Counted from the first letter of the stretch, positions 36,759 to 46,271 are shown. The stretch is DNA of 64,000 nt from Sulfurovum sp. (GCA_027068435.1 JAMOTA010000037.1:48589-112588), one strand, 5' to 3'. A program made the numbers and translations. Notes: generated by a model not told the origin, from the letters alone.

Positions 36759-37607
36759 ATGAATTATTGGCAATTTAAGCTACCAATAAATATATGGGTT
36801 AAGGAAGATAGTGAATTTGATAGTCTAAAAGAAAATGATATATATTCACAAACAGTTCAAGATAAGAGTAATGAACCTAGAGATAATATAGGTGATATAG
36901 TTTTTATTCATAATACAGTTAAAGGAAGTAATAAAAAATATCCTAATGGTATTTATTTTATTTGTGAAATTATTTCAAAATTAGATTATGATTCAATTAA
37001 TTTAAAAGTAATAAAAAGTTTTAAAAATAACCCTATACAATTAGAGAATGTTGGATTTAAAGAGTTAAAAGTTTTTGTAGATAAAAAAGGAATGAATGGT
37101 AGAGTATATAAATTTACAGAGAAAGATAATGGAAAAAAATTGTATGAATCTCTACTGCTTCAACAAGATATCGTAGATGTTTTATTAAAAGATGTAAAAG
37201 ATATAGAAAAAAGCAGTATTAAAGAAACAGAGAAAGAAAATCTTATTAAATCACGTTTAGGACAAGGTTCTTTTCGTAGAGATTTAGTTAATTATTGGAA
37301 TGGTTGTAGTGTTACAGGTTCTAAACAAATTGATATTTTAATAGCTTCACATATTAAGCCGTGGAAAGATGCTAATAATGATGAAAGGCTTAATAGTTTC
37401 AATGGATTGCTTTTGATACCCACAATAGATAAACTATTTGATAAAGGTTATATTTCATTTAATGATAATGGAGAAATTATTATTTCTGAAAAGTTAAACA
37501 ACTATAAAGTTTTAGGTATAAATAAAAAAATGAAAATTAAAATATCATCTAGACATAAAAAATACTTAAAATATCATAGGAAAAATGTTCTTAAATCCCT
37601 AAACTAA
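36759..37607 (+). CDS. EVE-like plus HNH endonuclease (putative modification-dependent restriction enzyme)
   Basis: A 282-residue two-domain protein. Residues 1-115 resemble an EVE/PUA-type fold (NYWQFKLPINIWVKED; GDIVFIHNTVKGSN; GIYFICEIISKL), domains known to flip out and read modified bases. Residues 165-240 form an HNH_2 nuclease of the putative restriction type: GQGSFRRDLVNYWNG-C-x-VTG, IASHIKPWKDA, and FNGLLLIPTIDKLFDKGYI. Similar EVE-HNH proteins (for example VcaM4I-like) cut DNA carrying modified cytosine. It is AT-rich and sits next to a WYL regulator. Target base is unknown. Confidence 0.82.
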   Translation: MNYWQFKLPINIWVKEDSEFDSLKENDIYSQTVQDKSNEPRDNIGDIVFIHNTVKGSNKKYPNGIYFICEIISKLDYDSINLKVIKSFKNNPIQLENVGFKELKVFVDKKGMNGRVYKFTEKDNGKKLYESLLLQQDIVDVLLKDVKDIEKSSIKETEKENLIKSRLGQGSFRRDLVNYWNGCSVTGSKQIDILIASHIKPWKDANNDERLNSFNGLLLIPTIDKLFDKGYISFNDNGEIIISEKLNNYKVLGINKKMKIKISSRHKKYLKYHRKNVLKSLN

Positions 37608-37622
37608 GTAACTCACTTCTAT

Positions 37623-37628
37623 TATAAT
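37623..37628 (+). promoter_or_regulatory. -10 box (TATAAT) of the 37.7-kb hypothetical operon
   Basis: TATAAT lies 16 bases after the HNH stop and 60 bases before the ATG at 37689, so the following small genes have their own promoter. Confidence 0.4.
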
Positions 37629-37688
37629 ATACTTATAACAAACTCAAAACAATGTGTCGTGAGATGGTTAGAAGAAAAGGACAATAGA

Positions 37689-38252
37689 ATGAAACTACAC
37701 AATAAAATAAAACAACAATACACTACAAACACGCTAGATACCTTAGTCGTCATGATAGGATACAGAAGCATTAAAAAAGGAAGAAAAACACTTCAAAGTT
37801 TTTTAGATAGTAAGAGTATTTATGGATGGATAAAATCTGGTTATTTTGATATGAAGTATGATAGTCACTCCTTTGTAGAAGGATTAGCTCATGTACTTCA
37901 TGTAGATATAAGTAAAGAGTTAAAAGAAGCTTGTCATAGGTTAGAACTTGTTTCATCTATGAAGTCACCATACATATTTGTAGATACAAACTTTAAAAGA
38001 AGAACAGAGCCTATACATATACTAGGAGCTACAGTAGGACATAGAATAATAGTAGTTAAAAAAGAAGATTTACTTTTTAAAAATGAATATGAAGTGTTGG
38101 AAATTATTGGAAATATAATTAAAAAACATTTTTTGCATAAAAAAGGCTATTTAACAGTTTGGGGTCAAATAAAGCAGTATGTTTACCATCATCATGATGG
38201 AAAAACATATTTGTTTGATAGTAATGGTGTAGTTAAAAAAGAAGGTATATAA
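37689..38252 (+). CDS. Unrecognised protein, 187 residues
   Basis: I choose the ATG at 37689 (MKLHNKIKQQYTT), behind AAAAGG, over an upstream GTG. The N-terminal half (LDTLVVMIGYRSIKKGRKTLQSFLDSKSIYGW) is predicted helical and could be a DNA-binding or adaptor domain. The C-terminal half has VDTNFKRRTEP and VWGQIKQYVYHHHDG, Arg- and His-rich. I do not recognise the family. It is followed by a 56-residue gene three bases after its stop. No signal peptide or membrane segment. Confidence 0.65.
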   Translation: MKLHNKIKQQYTTNTLDTLVVMIGYRSIKKGRKTLQSFLDSKSIYGWIKSGYFDMKYDSHSFVEGLAHVLHVDISKELKEACHRLELVSSMKSPYIFVDTNFKRRTEPIHILGATVGHRIIVVKKEDLLFKNEYEVLEIIGNIIKKHFLHKKGYLTVWGQIKQYVYHHHDGKTYLFDSNGVVKKEGI

Positions 38253-38254
38253 AA

Positions 38255-38425
38255 ATGAATAATTATGAACTTTTACTAAAAGAGAAAAACTTTACTAAAG
38301 CAGAGCAAAATTTTTTAATACAAATAGCTGATTTAAAAAATGTAATGCCATTAGATATGGTGGAATTAAGAGAGATAATAGAACTACTAGATAAAAGTAT
38401 ATCATATACTATAGGAGAAGTATAG
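38255..38425 (+). CDS. Short unrecognised protein, 56 residues
   Basis: Read directly from the sequence: MNNYELLLKEKNFTKAEQNF, then a leucine/isoleucine-rich helical stretch, ending ISYTIGEV and TAG. GAAGG lies 10 bases before the ATG, and the gene begins three bases behind the 187-residue gene, so coupling is likely. It is all-helical by eye and has no known relative I can name. It is in the same frame as the next gene, with TAG and nine bases between. Confidence 0.55.
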   Translation: MNNYELLLKEKNFTKAEQNFLIQIADLKNVMPLDMVELREIIELLDKSISYTIGEV

Positions 38426-38434
38426 ACTCAAAAG

Positions 38435-38644
38435 ATGATAGAAGAACAATGCATAGGTTTTAAAGATGCAATAGCTGTGTATGTATTGGAAGAGTCACTT
38501 CTGTTGGATGTGCAAAGGATAACTGAACGTATGTATGCTATAGAACAGCAGGTAGATGAAAATACTATAATTCGTGTGAGTCATAAACAAAATTTAAGTA
38601 TGAATAAATCTGAACAAAAGATTATTTGGCTTGTTATAAAATAA
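38435..38644 (+). CDS. Short protein resembling part of an FtsZ C-terminal domain
   Basis: A 69-residue protein. AIAVYVLEESLLLDVQRITE, then MYAIEQQVDENTIIRV and LSMNKSEQKIIWLVI line up by eye with the last strand-helix-strand-strand part of FtsZ (helix with an acidic pair, DENTI in place of DANI, then a final strand). The GTPase half is absent. It is in frame with the preceding 56-residue gene, separated by a TAG; the ribosome site is poor. It could be a remnant, a small interacting protein, or unrelated. Confidence 0.4.
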   Translation: MIEEQCIGFKDAIAVYVLEESLLLDVQRITERMYAIEQQVDENTIIRVSHKQNLSMNKSEQKIIWLVIK

Positions 38645-38790
38645 TACAGATATAAAATTGGTTTTCATATGGCTTTAAAAGGTTGATATTTGCAGAATAA
38701 TTATTATTGAAATTATGTTTGATTAGATACATCATATATTAACAAAATTTCGATAAAATAGATGAATTATAAATCCAAGAAGGAGACAGA

Positions 38791-39234
38791 ATGAAAGTAT
38801 TATTAATAAAAGATGTAAAAGCATTAGGTAAAGCAGGAGAAATTAAAGAGGTAAAAGATGGTTATGGTCAAAACTTTCTTATAGGTAAGGGGTTAGCTAA
38901 GTTGGCAACACCTGATGTTGTTGAAAACTGGAAAGCAGAGCAAGCAAGAGTAGCTAAAGAGTTAGCAGATGACCTTGCACGTTTGGCTGAGGAGAAAATT
39001 GCACTTGAAGCTGCTGTTATTGTGATAGAAAAACAGTCAGCACCAGTAGGGATAAAAGGTTCTGTAGGAAATGCAGATATCTCTAAAGCTATAGAAGAGC
39101 AACTAAAGATTATTTTAGATAAAAAACATATCGGTTTGAAAAAAGCACTTAAATCAACAGGAGTTCATGAAGTTGATGCCAAACTAGGACATGGTATTCA
39201 TGCATCTCTTAAAGTTGAAATAGTTGGTGTTTAA
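38791..39234 (+). CDS. rplI: 50S ribosomal protein L9
   Basis: L9, 147 residues. The N-terminal domain [31 protein letters not shown] is canonical; the long connecting helix and C-terminal domain follow. It binds 23S rRNA domain V and limits frameshifting. The ribosome site AAGGAG precedes it. Its stop overlaps the hslV ATG by one base. Confidence 0.98.
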   Translation: MKVLLIKDVKALGKAGEIKEVKDGYGQNFLIGKGLAKLATPDVVENWKAEQARVAKELADDLARLAEEKIALEAAVIVIEKQSAPVGIKGSVGNADISKAIEEQLKIILDKKHIGLKKALKSTGVHEVDAKLGHGIHASLKVEIVGV

Positions 39235-39764
39235 TGTTTCACGCTACAACTATACTTGGGTACAAAGCTGAGGGTAAAGCTGTTATAGGTGGAGATGGGC
39301 AAGTCTCTTTTGGTGATACCATACTCAAAGGTAATGCTACGAAGATACGAACTCTAGGTGAGGGTAAAGTACTTGCTGGTTTTGCTGGAAGTACGGCAGA
39401 TGCTTTTAACCTTTTTGATATGTTTGAAACTATCTTAGCAGAGAAGAAAGGTGACCTTTTTAAGTCGGTCATAGGCTTTTCTAAAATGTGGAGAAAAGAT
39501 AAACATTTACGTCAACTCGAAGCGATGATGATAGTACTCAATAGAGAGCATATTTATATCTTAACAGGTACTGGAGATGTGGTTGAACCTGAAGATGGTA
39601 AGATAGCAGCCATAGGTTCTGGTGGAAACTATGCTATATCTGCTGCAAGAGCTTTAGATAAACACTCAAGCCTTGAGCCTAAAGAGTTGGTAAAAGAGTC
39701 GCTTAGTGTTGCAGGTGATCTTTGTATCTATACAAATAAAAATATTAAAATATTAGAGTTGTAA
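39234..39764 (+). CDS. hslV: ATP-dependent protease subunit HslV
   Basis: HslV (ClpQ), 176 residues, proteolytic core of the HslUV complex. The nucleophile is a Thr exposed by processing: in [11 protein letters not shown] the catalytic Thr is residue 5, so a four-residue leader must be removed, as in other Campylobacterota. [13 protein letters not shown] and [19 protein letters not shown] are typical. Its ATG overlaps the rplI stop (TAATG), and hslU follows 13 bases later. Confidence 0.97.
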   Translation: MFHATTILGYKAEGKAVIGGDGQVSFGDTILKGNATKIRTLGEGKVLAGFAGSTADAFNLFDMFETILAEKKGDLFKSVIGFSKMWRKDKHLRQLEAMMIVLNREHIYILTGTGDVVEPEDGKIAAIGSGGNYAISAARALDKHSSLEPKELVKESLSVAGDLCIYTNKNIKILEL

Positions 39765-39777
39765 AAGGAAAAATATA

Positions 39778-41106
39778 TTGGATAATTTAACGCCTAAAGA
39801 GATAGTCTCTTACCTTGATAAGTATGTTATTGGACAAAATGATGCGAAAAAAACGATTGCTGTTGCATTAAGAAATCGCTATAGACGTATGCAACTTGCT
39901 CCTGAAATGCAACAAGATGTAACACCTAAAAATATTTTGATGATAGGTAGTACAGGTGTTGGTAAAACAGAGATAGCAAGACGCCTAGCAAAGATGATGA
40001 ATTTACCATTTATCAAAGTTGAAGCTAGTAAATACACTGAGGTAGGTTTTGTTGGTCGTGATGTAGAGTCTATGATACGCGATTTGGCAGCTATATCAAT
40101 GGGGATAGTACGTGAATCTGAAAATGAGAAAAACCAAGAAAAAATAGCAAACTATATAGAAAATAAGATAATAGAAAAACTCTTACCTCCTCTTCCTGTA
40201 GGTGCTACTGAACAGAAACAAGCAGAGTATAATGCCTCTTTTTTAAGAATGCAAGAGAAGTTTGCTAAAGGTGAACTTGACCATCTTAAAATCAAAGTTA
40301 CGATGCCAAATAACCCTACGATGCCAGAAGAGGGACTACCACCTCAAATGATACAAGTACAAGAGTCTATTGTAAAAGTACTAGGTGGTATGGGTAAAAA
40401 AGGTCAGGAGAAAGAAGTGTCAGTTGCAGATGCTAAGAAGATTTTGGCACAAGAGGCTAGTGAAGAGCTACTTGATGAAGAGCAACTTAAAGAACTTGCA
40501 CTTGAAAAAGTAGAGAAGGGTGGTATCGTTTTCTTAGATGAGATAGATAAGGTAGCCGTCTCTTCAAACTCTCAAGGTCGTCAAGACCCTAGTAAAGAGG
40601 GTGTTCAAAGAGATTTACTACCCATAGTAGAAGGTTCTACGGTGCATACAAAGTTGGGTATGGTTAAGACAGACCATATACTCTTTATAGCTGCGGGTGC
40701 TTTTCATACCTCTAAGCCTAGTGACCTTATGCCAGAGCTTCAAGGGCGTTTCCCTTTACGTGTGGAGTTAGATAGTTTAGATGAAGAGACACTTTACAGA
40801 ATATTAACTGAACCAAATAACTCATTGGTAAAACAGTACAAAGCTTTAATGCAAGTAGAGGAGTTAGATTTAGTCTTTGAAGAAGAAGCTTTAAGAGCTA
40901 TTGCTCACTACTCGTTGCTTGCAAATGAGAAAACAGAAGATATTGGGGCAAGACGTTTGCATACAGTAATGGAAAAAATCTTAGAAGAGATAAGTTTTAG
41001 TGCAGATGAATATGCAGGGCAAAAGATAACCATAGATGAACCTCTTATAAAAGAGAAAATAGGAAAAGTAGTAGAAGATGAAGATACAACAAGGTATATA
41101 TTATGA
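39778..41106 (+). CDS. hslU: ATP-dependent protease ATPase subunit HslU
   Basis: HslU (ClpY), 442 residues, the AAA+ unfoldase that feeds HslV. The start is TTG at 39778 behind AAAAGGA. It has the N-terminal pore region LTPKEIVSYLDKYVIGQ, Walker A GSTGVGKTEIAR, the GFVGRDVESMIRDL motif, Walker B GIVFLDEIDK, and sensor GARRLHTVMEKILEEI. It overlaps era by 4 bases (ATGA). Confidence 0.98.
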   Translation: MDNLTPKEIVSYLDKYVIGQNDAKKTIAVALRNRYRRMQLAPEMQQDVTPKNILMIGSTGVGKTEIARRLAKMMNLPFIKVEASKYTEVGFVGRDVESMIRDLAAISMGIVRESENEKNQEKIANYIENKIIEKLLPPLPVGATEQKQAEYNASFLRMQEKFAKGELDHLKIKVTMPNNPTMPEEGLPPQMIQVQESIVKVLGGMGKKGQEKEVSVADAKKILAQEASEELLDEEQLKELALEKVEKGGIVFLDEIDKVAVSSNSQGRQDPSKEGVQRDLLPIVEGSTVHTKLGMVKTDHILFIAAGAFHTSKPSDLMPELQGRFPLRVELDSLDEETLYRILTEPNNSLVKQYKALMQVEELDLVFEEEALRAIAHYSLLANEKTEDIGARRLHTVMEKILEEISFSADEYAGQKITIDEPLIKEKIGKVVEDEDTTRYIL

Positions 41107-42029
41107 TGTTTAATCACGAAAAAGAGACAATAGATACAAAGGCTGGTTTTGTAGCAGTTGTAGGACGCCCAAATGCAGGGAAAAGTACATTACTTAACCA
41201 TGTAGTTGGGGAAAAACTTGCGATGGTTTCTAAGAAGGCACAGGCTACAAGAAAACGTATGAATATTATTGTGATGCATGAAGACCTTAATGGTAATGAA
41301 TCACAAATAATTTTTGTAGATACTCCAGGGATACATGAAAAAGAGAGACTACTCAATAAGTTTATGATGGATGAAGCACTTAAAGCCATAGGAGATGCAG
41401 ATCTTATTGTCTTTTTAGCACCTATTACTGATAAACTTGTTGAGTATGAGAAATTTTTGAAGCTTATAGAGAAGAAAAATACAAAGCATATTGTACTTCT
41501 TACAAAGATGGATCATGTAAAACAAGGTGATATTCTTAAAAAACTAGGTCAGTATCAGAAGCATCAAGATAAGTTTGAAGCGATTATCCCTTTCTCCGTC
41601 AATAAAAAAGTTGGAAAAGCCCAGCTGCTTCAAGAGATTAGCAAACATCTTCCTCAGTCACCATTTCTTTATGATACAGAGATATTGACTACAGATAATA
41701 TACGAGATATCTATAAAGAGCTTATACGTGAGTCTATTTTTGAAAATTTGAGTGATGAGATACCTTATGAGAGTGATGTAACCATAGAAAAGATAGATGA
41801 AACTGATACCCTAGATACAGTTTATGCAACGATTGTAGTAGAAAAAGATACACAAAAAGGTATGATAGTAGGTCAAAAAGGTGAAGGTATAAAAAGAGTA
41901 GGTAAATTTGCACGTCAACAGATGGAGATTTTTTCAGGTAAAAGAATATTTTTGGATTTACATGTTTCAGTTAAAAAAGGTTGGAGTAAAAATAGAGAAG
42001 GATTAGAGGAGTTTGGATATATTGTTTAA
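41103..42029 (+). CDS. era: GTPase Era
   Basis: Era, 308 residues, binds the 3' end of 16S rRNA and checks 30S assembly. The GTPase domain has GRPNAGKSTLLNHVVGEK, DTPGIHEKER, and LLTKMDHV; the C-terminal KH domain ends around MIVGQKGEGIKRVGKFAR. Two adjacent ATGs are available (41103 and 41106); I keep the first, which overlaps the hslU stop. It is last in rplI-hslV-hslU-era. AT-rich sequence of 92 bases separates it from the competence cluster. Confidence 0.98.
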   Translation: MMFNHEKETIDTKAGFVAVVGRPNAGKSTLLNHVVGEKLAMVSKKAQATRKRMNIIVMHEDLNGNESQIIFVDTPGIHEKERLLNKFMMDEALKAIGDADLIVFLAPITDKLVEYEKFLKLIEKKNTKHIVLLTKMDHVKQGDILKKLGQYQKHQDKFEAIIPFSVNKKVGKAQLLQEISKHLPQSPFLYDTEILTTDNIRDIYKELIRESIFENLSDEIPYESDVTIEKIDETDTLDTVYATIVVEKDTQKGMIVGQKGEGIKRVGKFARQQMEIFSGKRIFLDLHVSVKKGWSKNREGLEEFGYIV

Positions 42030-42121
42030 GAAATTTTAAATATTTATATATAATTTTATGATTGTAAGATGATTTTAATATTATAACATATATAATCATT
42101 CAATAAACAAGGAAAATCAGA

Positions 42122-43663
42122 ATGTTTTTTAAAAAAAGTTCATCAGTAAAATCAAAATCTATTATGAAAAATGTGATTGTTCATGATTCATATATTGATA
42201 AAAGTTATATTTATAAGAATGACTCTTTTAATGCTTTAAAAAAACTTACCTTTAATACTTCAAACTTTGTAACATCATATATCAATAATAAAGATATGAT
42301 TATTACGACTATAAAATTGAGTCGTAGTATTCCTGATGAAGATATTGAAGATATTATTGAAATTAAAGCTTATGAAGAGTTGGGTTTAGATCAAGCAATT
42401 AACTATTTTATCTCTTCTTATGAAGTTGAAACAGAGGCTGAAGAGAGAGAATTTCATCTTTTTGTAGTTACTTCTGAACATTTAGATGAACTTTATCTAC
42501 CTGTAAAAAAGGAGACAAAATATTTAGATTTAATTGTACCCGCACCACTTCTTTATAGAGCTCTATATAAAAAAGAAATTTTAGATGTAAATGGCATACA
42601 TTGTTTTGTATATTTTACAGATAATGATGCCTTTATTACATTTTATAAAAATGGTGACTATCTCTATTCTAAATCTATAGATTACTCTATAGATCAAATT
42701 TATGATAAATATTGTGAATTTTTAGGAGAGCCTGTAGATAAAAAAGAGTTTTTAACCATACTTGAGACTGAAGGTCTTAAAGCTACAGATGAGATCTATC
42801 AACAAAATTTTATGAAAATATTCTCTGAAGTTTTTATTACAATTAATGATATTGCTATCTATGCAAAAAGAGCTTTTGAACTAGATACCATAGATCATAT
42901 GTTTATAGGTAGTTCAAGGGGTCCTATTATTGGTTTAGATGATTATAGTCAAAACTATCTTGGACTTCAGTCTTCAGAGTTGAACTTTAATTTTGACATT
43001 AAAAATGATGAATGGTATACTGACCAATTTCAATACCTCATGTTACTTAGTTCACTCAATCATATTGAAGAGGGTTCAAGTATTGTAAATCTTACAATAT
43101 TCCCAAGACCACCATCATTTATGAACCGTACAAGTGGACAATTTATTATTTCTACTTTTGCAGCTATCTCAGCTGGTCTTGCTTATCCTTTGGTCTATCT
43201 TTTAGGTTCATATACTAATGATGCTAAAATTTACGCATTAGGGCTACATAATATAGAATTAAAGGCAGAAGTAGTTAAGTATAAGAAAATACTTAGTGAT
43301 AAAAAGTTAAAGATCTCTGGTCTTGATAAAAATATCGAGGGACTACTTAGTAAATATAAGGCTAAGACAAGTACACTTGAAGCAATTTATGAAAAGAAAG
43401 TAAATTATAATCTAAAATCAGGAAGACTTCATGTAATTGCAGATGAATTAAATAAATTTGATGTATATGTTGATTTAATATATACCAATAATGATATTGC
43501 TTGGATGTCACTTGTAAGCTCTGATGATAGAAAATTTACTGAGCTTATTAAATATATTTCAGATACTCATTTTGAACAAATAAATCAGATTGATATTGAG
43601 AGAATGAAAAAAGACAGTAATAATAATTACTATCGTGGTATTTTAAAGGTTGATTTAAAATGA
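42122..43663 (+). CDS. PilM/PilN or GspL-like inner-membrane platform protein
   Basis: A 513-residue protein. The first 330 residues are cytoplasmic, with an actin-like pattern loosely like PilM/GspL. One membrane segment follows (about residues 340-365, FIISTFAAISAGLAYPLVYL), then a coiled coil (AEVVKYKKILSDKKLKISGLDK) and a small periplasmic domain like PilN. It looks like a fusion of PilM and PilN functions that anchors the assembly ATPase. It heads the competence cluster and overlaps the next gene by 4 bases. Confidence 0.7.
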   Translation: MFFKKSSSVKSKSIMKNVIVHDSYIDKSYIYKNDSFNALKKLTFNTSNFVTSYINNKDMIITTIKLSRSIPDEDIEDIIEIKAYEELGLDQAINYFISSYEVETEAEEREFHLFVVTSEHLDELYLPVKKETKYLDLIVPAPLLYRALYKKEILDVNGIHCFVYFTDNDAFITFYKNGDYLYSKSIDYSIDQIYDKYCEFLGEPVDKKEFLTILETEGLKATDEIYQQNFMKIFSEVFITINDIAIYAKRAFELDTIDHMFIGSSRGPIIGLDDYSQNYLGLQSSELNFNFDIKNDEWYTDQFQYLMLLSSLNHIEEGSSIVNLTIFPRPPSFMNRTSGQFIISTFAAISAGLAYPLVYLLGSYTNDAKIYALGLHNIELKAEVVKYKKILSDKKLKISGLDKNIEGLLSKYKAKTSTLEAIYEKKVNYNLKSGRLHVIADELNKFDVYVDLIYTNNDIAWMSLVSSDDRKFTELIKYISDTHFEQINQIDIERMKKDSNNNYYRGILKVDLK

Positions 43664-44313
43664 AATTTGTAGAAGATAAATTAGAAGAATTAGATGCATA
43701 TTTTGCACCTAAAAAAGAGAGTGAAAAATGGATGTTTATTTTTGCAATAGCTCTTTTTATTGGTTATATAGCTTACATGTATCTTTTGCCTTATACGGAG
43801 AAGATGTTTAAGAAAAGTGAGTCTACTAAAAAAACTATTCAAAAAAGTATTGCAGATAATAATATTTATCTCAATTCAATTACTGTAAATGGTAATCGAC
43901 AATATTATGTGAATAAATTTAATAGAGATATTGTTAATAAAGAGAAAAAAATTATTCATATAAATGAAAAAATAGTATTTATAGATACTAATTTAGAAAA
44001 ACTATCAGATATGCTTTTCAATCAAAAGAGTTGGTCAAAGTTTTTAAATTCTATTACAACAAAAGCAGAAATACAAAATGTAGAGATAGAATATATTGAA
44101 AATAAATATGTAGATAATAATGGTAGTTTTGGTCACGTACTTGAAATTGAAGTAGGGTGTAAAGGTGAATATAAAGGAATTGTTAAGTTTATTAATGAGA
44201 TAGAACAAAATGTCTTAGTTACAGATGTGTTTGGTACAAGAATTTCGCTTGATCCAAATTCATCACAAGTTCTAGCAGATATAAATATTTCAGTTTGGGG
44301 GATAAATTACTAA
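43660..44313 (+). CDS. PilO/GspM-like inner-membrane protein
   Basis: A 217-residue bitopic protein: membrane segment at about residues 25-45 (MFIFAIALFIGYIAYMYLLPY), coiled coil, then a ferredoxin-like periplasmic part. This is the layout of PilO. It lies between the PilMN-like and PilP-like genes, overlapping each. It probably forms the alignment complex between inner membrane and secretin. Sequence similarity to named PilO is low; the call rests on architecture and context. Confidence 0.65.
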   Translation: MKFVEDKLEELDAYFAPKKESEKWMFIFAIALFIGYIAYMYLLPYTEKMFKKSESTKKTIQKSIADNNIYLNSITVNGNRQYYVNKFNRDIVNKEKKIIHINEKIVFIDTNLEKLSDMLFNQKSWSKFLNSITTKAEIQNVEIEYIENKYVDNNGSFGHVLEIEVGCKGEYKGIVKFINEIEQNVLVTDVFGTRISLDPNSSQVLADINISVWGINY

Positions 44314-44714
44314 TGAAAAATATTCTATTAATATTACCATTTATAGCAGTTTTGTTAAATGCAGATCTTTCTGTTAACCAAATAGAAAAAATGATTAGCA
44401 CTATACATTTAAAGAGAGAGGGTGTTAAGCTAACTAAATTAGAAACTACAAAAGAACCTTTTGTTCGTTTAGAAAAAGAGAATAATGTTACAAAGTTTGT
44501 AACACCAAATAAAACAGTAAACCTTAAATTACATGCTATTGTAAATGGTAAAGCTTATATTAATAGAGAATGGTATGATATCAATAGTTCTGTTATGGGT
44601 TATGAATTAAAATATATAGGAAAAAGAGGCGTTGTATTAAGAAATGGAAATAATATTAAAAAATTATTTCTTAAGAAAAAAAGAGATAATCTTATTTTAT
44701 GGGAAGAAAGGTAA
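44313..44714 (+). CDS. PilP/GspC-like periplasmic protein (CtsR-position)
   Basis: A 133-residue protein. I use the ATG at 44313 (MKNILLILPFIAVLLNADLS), which overlaps the upstream stop by one base and gives a clean signal peptide. The mature part has a C-terminal small beta domain (LHAIVNGKAYINREWYDINS...YIGKRGVVLRNGNN), the HR-like domain by which PilP and GspC contact the secretin. It lies just before the secretin gene, the place held by ctsR in Campylobacter jejuni. Confidence 0.65.
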   Translation: MKNILLILPFIAVLLNADLSVNQIEKMISTIHLKREGVKLTKLETTKEPFVRLEKENNVTKFVTPNKTVNLKLHAIVNGKAYINREWYDINSSVMGYELKYIGKRGVVLRNGNNIKKLFLKKKRDNLILWEER

Positions 44715-44717
44715 TTG

Positions 44718-46271
44718 ATGAAAAATATGCAAAAATTAATGCTCTTATTTATACTAATAGTTGGTTTGAATAATACTGTATTTGCAGGTAGCTGTTCAAG
44801 TAAGTTATTTAGTGTTACTATAGATAGTAAATTGACTATTAGTGATGTTATTGAAAATTTAGCAGAAACATGTGATTTAACTGTTGTGGTTAGAGATGAA
44901 GCTGCCAAGAAGAGAATGAATAAAAAGCTTTACTATGTAAAGTTGAAAAATTCAACATTAAAAGGTTTTTTAGGAGTTATTCTTAAAGATAATGATTTAC
45001 ACTATGAACTTAACGGTAATAAGTTAAAGGTTTCATATCTTATAACAAGAACATTTAGAGTACATTATATTTCTGGGCAAAGAGTAGGGAAAAGTAATGC
45101 TAATGTTACTATTGCTAACTCCTCAAGCTCTGGTTCGGGTGATGATAGTGGTACAATGTCAAAAACAGGTATTGCTATAGAGAGTAATCAAGAATTTACT
45201 TTTTGGAAAACTGTTGAGAAAGAGATTCAACGTATTCTTATTGGTGCAGGCGATGGTAGTACGCATTATGCGAAAACTGGTGGTGGATGGACTGGACCTG
45301 ATGGTCAAGTGTGGGAATACAATCCTTTAGCTCCAATTGTAAATCCTGAGGCAGGTATGGTAACAGTAACTGGTACAGATAGACAAATTAGCAGAGTTTC
45401 AAAATATATTTATGCTTTAACGAAACAGATTAAGCAACAAGTACTTATAGATGTTCGTATTCTAACTGTCAATTTTGATGATAGTACCACTACGGGGGTA
45501 GATTGGTCACAACTCTACTCTTTACAGAATATGACTATCAATTCATTGGCAATGGCGCAAAGAGATGTAGCTTCTTATACTTTTGATAGTGTAACTGGTA
45601 TTACTGATGCTCCATATACTAATACAGGACAAAGTTCTAGTGCAAGTGTTGTCAACATGACAGGTAATGCTAAAGTCTCAGAAATTGTTAAATTTTTATC
45701 AACACAAGGTGATGTTAAAGCTATATCTAGTCCACGTGTTATGACATTAAATAATCAGCCAGCACTTATCTCTGTAGGTAAAGAGCTTTTTTATAAATTG
45801 AAATCTACTAGTGCTTTAGGTGGTGGTGAAAGTTCTAACACAGCTGAGGGGGAAACAGTTGATTCAGTCTTTGCAGGTATATTATTAGATATTACACCAG
45901 AAGTTAGTGCTGATGGTACAGTAATATTAAAGATTAACCCATCAATTTCTGATACAATTAATGATGTTAGTGTAGGAGATACAACAAGAAGTATTCCACC
46001 AGATTTAATTAGAAGACAGATTTCATCAGTAATTAGAGTTAAAGATGGTGAACATGCTATTTTAGGTGGATTAATATTCTCAAGAGAAGGAATGAAAGTT
46101 AACAAGGTACCTATATTAGGTGATATACCCCTATTGGAGTATGCATTTAAACGTGAAGAGAAAATTCGTACTGTAGAAGAGTTAGTATTTATTATTACTC
46201 CTCATGTTGTTAAAACATCTAAATCTGTTACACTAAAAGACCTAGGATACACAAAGCTTAATGAAAAGTAG
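44718..46271 (+). CDS. ctsD: Type II/IV secretin (CtsD-like)
   Basis: A 517-residue secretin forming the outer-membrane pore. I choose the ATG at 44718 over the TTG three bases upstream, behind AGAAAGG. A signal peptide ends near FAG. N-terminal N-domains include an early STN-like part (SVTIDSKLTISDVIENLAETCDLTVVV); a Ser/Gly/Asp-rich loop follows. The secretin core contains VDIRILTVNFDDSTTTG-like strands, SSPRVMTLNNQPALISVG, and IPPDLIRRQISSVIRVKDGEHAILGGL. It is the DNA-uptake port in the C. jejuni cts system. Confidence 0.93.
   Translation: MKNMQKLMLLFILIVGLNNTVFAGSCSSKLFSVTIDSKLTISDVIENLAETCDLTVVVRDEAAKKRMNKKLYYVKLKNSTLKGFLGVILKDNDLHYELNGNKLKVSYLITRTFRVHYISGQRVGKSNANVTIANSSSSGSGDDSGTMSKTGIAIESNQEFTFWKTVEKEIQRILIGAGDGSTHYAKTGGGWTGPDGQVWEYNPLAPIVNPEAGMVTVTGTDRQISRVSKYIYALTKQIKQQVLIDVRILTVNFDDSTTTGVDWSQLYSLQNMTINSLAMAQRDVASYTFDSVTGITDAPYTNTGQSSSASVVNMTGNAKVSEIVKFLSTQGDVKAISSPRVMTLNNQPALISVGKELFYKLKSTSALGGGESSNTAEGETVDSVFAGILLDITPEVSADGTVILKINPSISDTINDVSVGDTTRSIPPDLIRRQISSVIRVKDGEHAILGGLIFSREGMKVNKVPILGDIPLLEYAFKREEKIRTVEELVFIITPHVVKTSKSVTLKDLGYTKLNEK

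Noticed and set aside
34910..38790. Integrated prophage or insertion sequence
   Set aside because: No integrase, transposase, structural phage gene or terminal inverted repeat is present; called only an accessory island.
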